This document shows, one piece after another, positions 58,056 to 64,000 of a DNA stretch of 64,000 nt (position 1 is its first letter; the number at the start of each line of letters is the position of its first letter). Both the position numbers and the translations under genes were made by a program. The stretch covers positions 1-64,000 of the forward strand of contig SFIY01000009.1 in assembly GCA_004555205.1 (NCBI GenBank), in the 5' to 3' direction. The stretch comes from Clostridiales bacterium. Its GTDB lineage: Bacteria > Bacillota > Clostridia > Oscillospirales > Oscillospiraceae. The notes under the pieces were generated by a model, which was given only the letters and a program-made list of their open reading frames with translations, searched no databases and had not been told where the DNA came from.

Positions 58056-59222
58056 ATGCTGAACAAGAAAGACAACAAGAAATCCTTTATCTCCTTTGTT
58101 CTGGTGGCGCTGTTCCTGGTGCTGGTTATCGTACTTGACCAGGTCATCAAGCCCACGGATAAAATGTCCATGCTGCTGACCGTGCTGCAAAAGGGATCTG
58201 TGTATGCCCTGGCAGCCGTGTCGATGAACCTGCTCAACGGCTTTACCGGTCTGTTCTCTCTGGGCCACGCCGGTTTCATGCTGGTCGGTGCGTATACCTA
58301 TGCCATTTTCTCCATCCCCGCTGCGGCGCGCGACACCGTGTATCAGTACTATGATGCCGTGATTCGTATCTCGTTCCCCGAGGTGTTCGGCAACGCTATG
58401 GGCGGATTCGGCACAGTGCTGGGTGTGACGCTGTCTGTGATCATGGCAGGTCTGGCGGCGGCTTTACTGGCCTTCCTGATCGGTCTGCCCGTTCTGCGCC
58501 TGAAATCCGACTATCTGGCCATCGCTACGCTGGGCTTTGCGGAAATTATCCGCGCCGTGTTCCAGTGGAGCAAGCTGGGCCCCGTCACCAACGGCTCCAA
58601 CCTGCTCAAGAGCTTTACCCGTACCAGCTCTTTCCGTTTGACCATCGGCGATACGACCATCACGCTGGCCACCTTCGTGCCCGTGCTGATTGCCACGATC
58701 TCCATTATTGTGATCGTGCTGCTGGTCAATTCCACCTACGGCCGTGCCTTTAAGGCGATCCGCGATGACGAAGTGGCCGCCGAGGCCATGGGTATCGGCC
58801 TTGCCAAGCACAAGATGATCTCCTTCGTGATCAGCTCCTTCTTTGCCGGCGTGTCCGGCGCCACCATGGCCATGGTGCTCTCCATTGCGCAGGCCAGCAA
58901 CTTCAAGGCAGCAATGACCTACGAGATTCTGCTGATGGTGGTGCTGGGCGGTATCGGCTCCATCACCGGTTCCATCATCGGCTCGCTGCTGTTCGTGGCT
59001 TCCTCCGAATGGTGGCTGCGCGGTTTGGACTCCGGTACATTCCTGGGCATCAATGCGCCGACCATCTTCCGCAACGGCTTCCGTCTGGTGGTGTTCTCCG
59101 TCATCATCATGATCGTGGTGCTGTTCTTCCGCAAGGGCATCATGGGCGACCGTGAGCTGCCGGAGGTTATTGCCGGCTGGAAACGGAAGATAGCAAAGAA
59201 AAAGGAGGTGGCGTCCAAATGA
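58056..59222 (+). CDS. livM: Branched-chain amino acid ABC permease LivM
   Basis: A 388-residue second permease subunit with about nine membrane segments, typical of LivM. Recognisable parts are AVSMNLLNGFTGLFSLGHAGFMLVGAYTYA, LPVLRLKSDYLAIATLGFAEIIR and VLGGIGSITGSIIGSLLFV. It lies 15 bp after livH with GGAGGGAGG before the ATG, and its end overlaps livG by 4 nt (ATGA), showing translational coupling. Confidence 0.95.
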   Translation: MLNKKDNKKSFISFVLVALFLVLVIVLDQVIKPTDKMSMLLTVLQKGSVYALAAVSMNLLNGFTGLFSLGHAGFMLVGAYTYAIFSIPAAARDTVYQYYDAVIRISFPEVFGNAMGGFGTVLGVTLSVIMAGLAAALLAFLIGLPVLRLKSDYLAIATLGFAEIIRAVFQWSKLGPVTNGSNLLKSFTRTSSFRLTIGDTTITLATFVPVLIATISIIVIVLLVNSTYGRAFKAIRDDEVAAEAMGIGLAKHKMISFVISSFFAGVSGATMAMVLSIAQASNFKAAMTYEILLMVVLGGIGSITGSIIGSLLFVASSEWWLRGLDSGTFLGINAPTIFRNGFRLVVFSVIIMIVVLFFRKGIMGDRELPEVIAGWKRKIAKKKEVASK

Positions 59223-60073
59223 GTGAGAAGAAAAACATTCTGCGGGTAGAAAACGTCACCATGCAGTTCGGCGGCGTGGTCGCCGTCGATAACCTGAACA
59301 TGGAGATCAACGAGGGCGAGATCGTGGCCCTCATCGGCCCCAACGGCGCCGGTAAGACCACGGCGTTCAATGTGATTACCGGCGTGTATGCGCCCAGCAA
59401 CGGACGGGTGTGGTTTGACGGTGAGTGTATCGTCGAGAATCACCCGCAGGGCAAGATGAAGAAGCTCTATAAGGGCGAGCACAACGGCGAATACACCCAT
59501 GTGAAGGAGCCTACGCCCGACCGGATCACCGCGCTGGGCATGGCGCGTACCTTCCAGAACATCCGCCTGTGGAAGTCCATGACCGTGTTTGACAATGTGC
59601 TGATCGCCAAGCATATGCGCCGCAGCAGCAATGTGTTTTCTGCCACCTTCCGCGGCAATTTGAAGGAAGAAGCGGCACAGCGCCGGGAAGTGGCCGAGCT
59701 GCTGGAGTTGGTGGGCCTGTCCGATGTGAAGGACGAGTTGTCCACCAGCCTGCCCTACGGCAAGCAGCGCCGGTTGGAGATCGCCCGCGCATTGGCAACC
59801 CATCCCAAGCTGCTGCTGCTGGATGAGCCGGCCGCCGGTATGAATCCGCAGGAAACGCTGGAGCTGACGGAGTTTATCGGTCAGATCCGGGAGAAGTTCC
59901 AAATTACCATTTTGCTCATTGAGCACCATATGGATCTGGTAATGGACATTTCCGACCGCATCTATGTGCTGGATTTCGGCAAGCTGATCGCACACGGCGT
60001 ACCTGAGGAGATCCAGAATAACGAGCGTGTCATCGACGCATATTTGGGGGTGAGTGACGATGCTGAAGATTAA
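59219..60073 (+). CDS. livG: Branched-chain amino acid ABC ATPase LivG
   Basis: A 284-residue ATPase. Walker A is GPNGAGKTTAFNVITG (about residues 38-53), the signature STSLPYGKQRRLEIARAL replaces the classical LSGGQ (usual for LivG), Walker B is LLLLDEPAAGMNP, and the H-loop lies in LLIEHHMDLVM. An insertion between Walker A and the Q-loop region (VENHPQGKMKKLYKGEHNGEYTHVKEP, split here as two charged stretches) is longer than in many homologues. Confidence 0.95.
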   Translation: MSEKKNILRVENVTMQFGGVVAVDNLNMEINEGEIVALIGPNGAGKTTAFNVITGVYAPSNGRVWFDGECIVENHPQGKMKKLYKGEHNGEYTHVKEPTPDRITALGMARTFQNIRLWKSMTVFDNVLIAKHMRRSSNVFSATFRGNLKEEAAQRREVAELLELVGLSDVKDELSTSLPYGKQRRLEIARALATHPKLLLLDEPAAGMNPQETLELTEFIGQIREKFQITILLIEHHMDLVMDISDRIYVLDFGKLIAHGVPEEIQNNERVIDAYLGVSDDAED

Positions 60074-60773
60074 AGATTTACACGTGTCCTACGGCGGCAT
60101 CAAGGCCCTGCGCGGCATTGATCTGGAAGTGCCGGAGGGAAAGATCGTCACCCTGATCGGCGCCAACGGCGCAGGCAAGTCCACCATGCTGCGTACCATT
60201 TCCGGCCTGGTGAAGGCAGACAGCGGCTCTATTACCTACAACGATAAGGAACTGCTGGGCCTGCCCATCAACAAGGTGCTGGAAGAGGGCATTGCCCATG
60301 CTCCCGAAGGCCGCCGTGTATTTGCCAACCTGACGGTGTTGGAGAATCTGAAAGCCGGTGCTTACCTGCGTAAGGATAAGGAGGGCATTCAGAAAGACAT
60401 CCGATGGGTGTACGACCTGTTCCCCCGTCTGGAGGAGCGCCATTGGCAGTTGGCCGGTACGCTGTCCGGCGGTGAGCAGCAGATGCTGGCCGTGGGCCGG
60501 GCACTGATGAGCCGCCCGAAGGTGCTGATGATGGATGAACCCTCTCTGGGTCTTGCGCCCTTGGTTGTGCAGGATATTTTCTCCATTATCAAAACGATCA
60601 ATGACCAGGGTGTGACCGTTCTGCTGATCGAGCAGAACGCCAACATGGCGCTGAAGATCGCCGACTATGCCTATGTGCTGGAAACCGGCAACATTACCAA
60701 GCAAGGTACCGGCGCAGAATTGCTGGCGGACGAGTCCATCAAGGAAGCCTATCTGGGCAAGAAAAAGAACTGA
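60060..60773 (+). CDS. livF: Branched-chain amino acid ABC ATPase LivF
   Basis: A 237-residue ATPase. Walker A is GANGAGKSTMLRTISG (about residues 37-52), the LivF-type EGIAHAPEGRRVFANLTVLENL follows, then signature LSGGEQQMLAVGRALMS, Walker B VLMMDEPSLGLAP and the H-loop in LLIEQNANMALK. The ATG at 60060 is better spaced from GGGGGTGAG than the GTG at 60054, and it overlaps livG by 14 nt. Last gene of the operon, followed by a terminator. Confidence 0.95.
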   Translation: MLKIKDLHVSYGGIKALRGIDLEVPEGKIVTLIGANGAGKSTMLRTISGLVKADSGSITYNDKELLGLPINKVLEEGIAHAPEGRRVFANLTVLENLKAGAYLRKDKEGIQKDIRWVYDLFPRLEERHWQLAGTLSGGEQQMLAVGRALMSRPKVLMMDEPSLGLAPLVVQDIFSIIKTINDQGVTVLLIEQNANMALKIADYAYVLETGNITKQGTGAELLADESIKEAYLGKKKN

Positions 60774-60781
60774 ATGAACGA

Positions 60782-60816
60782 AAATACCGCTGCCTGAGGG
60801 CAGCGGTATTTCTTTT
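60782..60816 (+). terminator. Terminator of the liv operon
   Basis: AAATACCGCTGCC pairs with GGCAGCGGTATTT around TGAG, then TCTTTT, 8 bp after the livF stop. Confidence 0.85.
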
Positions 60817-60866
60817 CTTCAAGAGATCTGCTATAATGATGCAAAACGGAGAGGAGGCGACGGCAT

Positions 60867-61589
60867 ATGGTTTGGCTGGCTGTCACTTTAGGCAGTGTGT
60901 TGGCGGGCGCGCTGCAGACCGTCACCGGCTTTGGCTCGGTGGTGCTGATGATGATTATTTTCCCCTTTTTCTTCGATATGATCGATGCGCCCATGCTGGC
61001 GCTGTCTATCAATATGCTATACTGCACGATTCTGTGCATCAAATATCGCCGGGACATTGACTGGCGCGTGACGGTCCCGCCCACGATCACCTATTCCCTC
61101 GTTGCCTTTGCGATTACCGGACTGGTGGGCGATGCGGATCTGCATGTGCTGGTGATGGTGTTCGCCGTGTTTCTCATGCTGCTGTCGCTCTACTTCCTGC
61201 TTTTTGCAAGCAGGGTCAAAGCGGCGCCGAAACCGATCGTGGGTGTGGGCTGCGGTGCCGCGGCCGGTGTGGCGGCAGGCTTATTTGCCATTGGCGGGCC
61301 GCCCATTGCGCCCTACTTTATCGCCGCCACAAAGGACCACAAAAGCTATGTGGCCAGCATGCAGCTCATGTTCGTGGTGACGAATATTGTCAATATCGCC
61401 GGGCGCATCATCAACGGTATTTTCAACTGGTCGCTGTGGCCTTACATCGCGGTGGGCAGCGGCTGCATTCTTGTGGGTCTGGAGCTGGGCGAATTTGTGG
61501 CAGGTAAGATCAACCCGGCGCGGCTGCGTCTGGTGGTCTATGCGTTTGTGGGTATTTCGGGCCTGATTTTGCTGCTGCAGCAGGTGTAA
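60867..61589 (+). CDS. TauE/SafE (TSUP) family permease
   Basis: A 240-residue membrane protein with seven to eight predicted segments. The two-fold repeat of the TSUP family is visible: LAGALQTVTGFGSVVLMMIIFPF in the first half and GAAAGVAAGLFAIGGPPIAPYFIAA in the second. Relatives move organosulfur or small organic anions such as sulfoacetate or sulfite, often as exporters; the substrate is unknown here. The ATG at 60867 follows GAGAGGAGGCGACGGC. A -10 TATAAT is at 60832-60837 with a poor -35. Confidence 0.9.
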   Translation: MVWLAVTLGSVLAGALQTVTGFGSVVLMMIIFPFFFDMIDAPMLALSINMLYCTILCIKYRRDIDWRVTVPPTITYSLVAFAITGLVGDADLHVLVMVFAVFLMLLSLYFLLFASRVKAAPKPIVGVGCGAAAGVAAGLFAIGGPPIAPYFIAATKDHKSYVASMQLMFVVTNIVNIAGRIINGIFNWSLWPYIAVGSGCILVGLELGEFVAGKINPARLRLVVYAFVGISGLILLLQQV

Positions 61590-61596
61590 TACACGG

Positions 61597-61630
61597 AAAA
61601 ACAGCAGGTGCATGGCACCTGCTGTTTTTT
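61597..61630. terminator. Bidirectional terminator between tauE-like gene and mrp
   Basis: AAAAACAGCAGGTGC pairs with GCACCTGCTGTTTTT around ATG. It lies between the convergent stops at 61589 and 61635. Confidence 0.9.
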
Positions 61631-61634
61631 GCGC

Positions 61635-62465
61635 TTACTGCTTCTTGAGAATCTCGCCTACCACGCCGGACAGCCAGTCGCCCTCGAAGCTCTCAATGTC
61701 GCCCTCGTCCACCAGCTTGGCCAGCGCCGGATCGATGGGCATTTTCGCCAGAACCGGCAGGCCGTACTTGGCAGCGGCTTCCTCGGTCTTGCCCTCGCCG
61801 AAGAGGTAGATCTTCCTGCCGCAGTCGGGGCAGGAAACATAGCTCATGTTCTCCACCAGCCCGACGATGGGAATGTGCATCATCTGTGCCATCTTCACGG
61901 CCTTCTCCACCACCATGCTCACCAGCTCCTGGGGAGAGGCCACAATGATGACGCCGTCAATGGGCAGCGTCTGGAATACATTCAGCGCCACATCGCCCGT
62001 TCCGGGAGGCATGTCCACAAACATATAGTCCACATCCTGCCACAGCACATCGCCCCAGAACTGCTGCACCACGCCGCCGATTACCGGGCCGCGCCAGATG
62101 ACAGGGTCGGTTTCGTTTTCCAGCAGCAGGTTCACGCTCATCAACTGGATGCCGGTACGGCTTTCCACGGGGAGGATGGCATCCTCCGTGCCGATGGCGC
62201 GGCCATGTACGCCGAAGGCCTTGGGAATGGAGGGGCCGGTAATATCGGCGTCCAATACGGCCACATTGTACCCCTCGCGGCGCATGGCGACGGCCAACTG
62301 ACTGGTGACCATGGACTTACCAACGCCGCCCTTGCCGGACACAACGCCGTATACTTTACTTACGCGGCAGCCGTCGCGCAGAGGCTTGATCTGAAAGGGA
62401 CTGCCGCCTTCGCGCTCGGCGCAGCTCTCACCGCAGCTGCTGCAATCATGGGTACATTCACTCAT
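61635..62465 (-). CDS. Mrp/NBP35-family Fe-S cluster carrier ATPase
   Basis: A 276-residue P-loop ATPase likely carrying and delivering [4Fe-4S] clusters. The deviant Walker A is VVSGKGGVGKSMVTSQLA (about residues 42-59), followed by DADITGPSIPKAFG and VDMPPGTGDVALNVFQTLP. The conserved CPDC near residue 220 bridges the cluster in the dimer. Four more cysteines in the first 15 residues (C-x3-C-x2-C-x3-C) resemble the extra N-terminal cluster site of Nbp35-type proteins. The region upstream of the ATG contains AAAGGAGAATTGT. Monocistronic. Confidence 0.93.
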   Translation of the reverse strand: MSECTHDCSSCGESCAEREGGSPFQIKPLRDGCRVSKVYGVVSGKGGVGKSMVTSQLAVAMRREGYNVAVLDADITGPSIPKAFGVHGRAIGTEDAILPVESRTGIQLMSVNLLLENETDPVIWRGPVIGGVVQQFWGDVLWQDVDYMFVDMPPGTGDVALNVFQTLPIDGVIIVASPQELVSMVVEKAVKMAQMMHIPIVGLVENMSYVSCPDCGRKIYLFGEGKTEEAAAKYGLPVLAKMPIDPALAKLVDEGDIESFEGDWLSGVVGEILKKQ

Positions 62466-62554
62466 AACACAATTCTCCTTTGAACGATTAGTATGATTAG
62501 ATTACCACCAAATAGGACTTTTGTCCAGTATTGGCAGAAAAAGCACAGATTATT

Positions 62555-64000
62555 TCAAAGCCACAGACAATGCACGCCTTCGCGGTCGGCCAAATACCTT
62601 TGTTCCCGCATCTGGCAGCTAAACAGAAGGATCTGCCGCTTTTGGCTCTCCTGCACCAGATAGTCCAGTGCGGCATGCAGACGCCGCTCGTCGAACGACA
62701 GCAGTGCGTCGTCCAAAATCAGCGGCACGGCGTTTTCTGACGGCAGCACCATATCGCAGATAGCCAGACGCACCGCCAGATAGAGCTGGTCGGCAGCACC
62801 CTGACTTAAAAGCTGAATACTGCGGCCGGTGGGGTCATTCGCCGCCTCGGCGGACAGGGAAAAATCACGGCTGAGCAGCACCTTGTGATAGCGGCCTGCG
62901 GTGATAGCGGAGAAAATCTCGGCGGCCCGTGCGCCCAGAGCGGGTGAGAAACGGTTTTGCAGCGTCAAATTGGCACCTTCCAGCGCCTCCATCGCCATCT
63001 GCAGGGCGTCGTACTCCGCCTGCAGGTTCGCCAACTGTTCCGATTTGATTTGCCGCTGCTGCGTGATCGACGCCATGCTGCCCAATGATTGAATCTGACC
63101 TTGCAGGGTGTCAAGCCGGGTGCGTGCCGTCTGGATGTCAGCCATAAGCTGCGGAATCAGCGCGAGAATCTGTTCGTGGGGTATTTCCGGCTGCGGCAGA
63201 GGGGCGTCCGGATCCGGCAGCGGCTCATCGGGCAAATGCTCGGCCATGATTTGACAGCGCAGCGCGTCGTCCTGCGCGGTCTTTTGCGCCTGCTCCAGCG
63301 CCTGCTGCTTGCGGCGTATATCCTGCAGTGCGATCTGAATGCCCGGCAGGTCCACGGCAGCACGTTGAAAACGCTGCACCTGCCTCAATAGCGCTGACAG
63401 GTCCTGCTGATACTGCTGTGACAAGTCATCGTAAAGCGCCTGTGCCTGCGCAAGCCGCGCGGCGGCGTCCGCTGCAGCCTTTTGCAGGGGCAGATAGTCT
63501 GCCGTCTGAGCATCAAGTGATGCTTTTTGTGCGGTAATATCCGCTGTCTGCCGTAATACTTTTCGCCTACGCAGGACATAATAGAATGTACCGCCTGTGC
63601 CGGCGCAGAAAAGGACAGCGGCGGCAATCACAATCCATAGCGCATAGGGAATGACTCCGGCAAAAAGGAGCGCCGATACTGCGGCGGCGGCTCCGGCCAC
63701 GGCGGCGCAGGCCAGCCAAGCCTTGCCGGGCGGCTTCGGTGCGATCAGGGCGCTCTTACGGCGCTCCAATTCGCCAGCATCGGCAGGGTAGAGCGGATGC
63801 TGATTGCAGGCGGTGCTTGCGCGGGATTCCTCGGTCAGTGCGGCGGCGCGGCTCTGCTCGGCGCGTGCAAGTCGCGCCTGCGCGGAGGCCAGTGCGGCGG
63901 TTTGCCCCTCCAACTGCGCCAAGGCAGCCTGATCGGGCAGCTCTCCGGTGATCTGCGTCAGGAAATCGGCACGCTGCTGACTGTCTGCCGCCGCCTGCTG
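62555..64000 (-). CDS. C-terminal part of a membrane-anchored YhaN/SMC-like ATPase (truncated by window end)
   Basis: The frame is open from the stop at 62555 to the window edge, giving at least 481 residues with no start in view. The visible part has long Ala/Gln-rich coiled coils, two adjacent membrane segments (AWLACAAVAGAAAAVSALLFAGV and ALWIVIAAAVLFCAGTGGTFYYV), more coiled coil, and an ABC-type C-terminal half: signature LLSQGAADQLYLAVRLAICD and Walker B VPLILDDALLSFDERR. This is the layout of YhaN-like relatives of SbcC/RecF proteins. The Walker A half lies beyond the window. Role in DNA or membrane maintenance unknown; YhaM- or SbcD-like partners may be upstream. Confidence 0.8.
   Translation of the reverse strand, partial: QQAAADSQQRADFLTQITGELPDQAALAQLEGQTAALASAQARLARAEQSRAAALTEESRASTACNQHPLYPADAGELERRKSALIAPKPPGKAWLACAAVAGAAAAVSALLFAGVIPYALWIVIAAAVLFCAGTGGTFYYVLRRRKVLRQTADITAQKASLDAQTADYLPLQKAAADAAARLAQAQALYDDLSQQYQQDLSALLRQVQRFQRAAVDLPGIQIALQDIRRKQQALEQAQKTAQDDALRCQIMAEHLPDEPLPDPDAPLPQPEIPHEQILALIPQLMADIQTARTRLDTLQGQIQSLGSMASITQQRQIKSEQLANLQAEYDALQMAMEALEGANLTLQNRFSPALGARAAEIFSAITAGRYHKVLLSRDFSLSAEAANDPTGRSIQLLSQGAADQLYLAVRLAICDMVLPSENAVPLILDDALLSFDERRLHAALDYLVQESQKRQILLFSCQMREQRYLADREGVHCLWL

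Noticed and set aside
1..64000. Mobile elements, CRISPR arrays, rRNA operons, prophage genes
   Set aside because: Searched by eye on both strands; no transposase or integrase motifs, no regularly spaced repeats and no rRNA signatures were seen.

Overview
The window is a chromosomal segment of a moderately high-GC, spore-forming, anaerobic Clostridia-type bacterium, most likely an Oscillospiraceae/Ruminococcaceae-like gut lineage. The grounds are the family content: SpoIIID and a SpoIIQ-like LytM protein, GdpP, RNase J, a CIRCE-controlled groESL operon, DUF1846, a thiolase of the acetyl-CoA type, and the conserved Firmicutes orders glmU-prs-pth-mfd, gdpP-rplI-dnaB and tilS-hpt-ftsH. Nearly all of it is vegetative core genome. 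I see no insertion sequence, prophage, CRISPR array, rRNA or integrated element. Genus cannot be fixed from the sequence alone.

Layout. 1-2900: a tRNA Met-Glu-Val operon, prfB (minus), a LysR regulator (plus) and tRNA-Gly. 3000-12250: a D,D-carboxypeptidase, a small P-loop protein, a possible structured RNA, a hotdog thioesterase, DUF1846, tex, an MgtC-family protein, a YcxB-like membrane protein and spoIIID. 12250-16670: a minus-strand sulfur block (leader peptide, attenuator, cysK, cysE, NhaC-family antiporter), with a nitrilase and truA beyond it. 17500-21000: a lysE/hxlR divergon, a compact divergon of a Cys-rich protein and an XRE regulator built around one large palindromic promoter, a GNAT-like protein and an Sfp-type PPTase. 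21100-31320: an oxidoreductase, a thiolase, then the long minus operon glmU-prs-pth-mfd-foldase.

31600-37500: plus-strand trmL, pgk-tpiA-gpmI (lower glycolysis), a GpsA-like dehydrogenase and a SpoIIQ-like gene. 37650-42000 (minus): groES-groL, a lipid kinase, an RlmL-like methyltransferase. 42200-44650 (plus): an HTH-NfeD fusion with an SPFH protein and two small DUF proteins. 44650-46570: rnj with a structured 5' leader (minus). 46640-55290 (plus): gdpP-rplI-dnaB-tilS-hpt-lepB-ftsH. 55675-60800: a complete branched-chain amino acid ABC importer (livKHMGF). The end holds a TauE/SafE permease, an Mrp-type Fe-S ATPase and the C-terminal part of a membrane-anchored YhaN/SMC-like ATPase cut by the window edge.

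The most interesting item is upstream of cysK. A 36-codon ORF absent from normal gene-length cut-offs encodes a peptide with 9 Met and 6 Cys, has a well-spaced ribosome binding site, and is followed by a strong intrinsic terminator immediately before cysK. This is the architecture of a ribosome-mediated attenuator sensing sulfur amino acids. Other items worth checking are the 48-bp near-perfect palindrome that forms two identical opposed promoters, the in-frame HTH-NfeD fusion that keeps an internal ribosome binding site, a GlmU with a collapsed uridyltransferase domain, and several structured intergenic elements (4719-4865, 46344-46441, 49198-49313).
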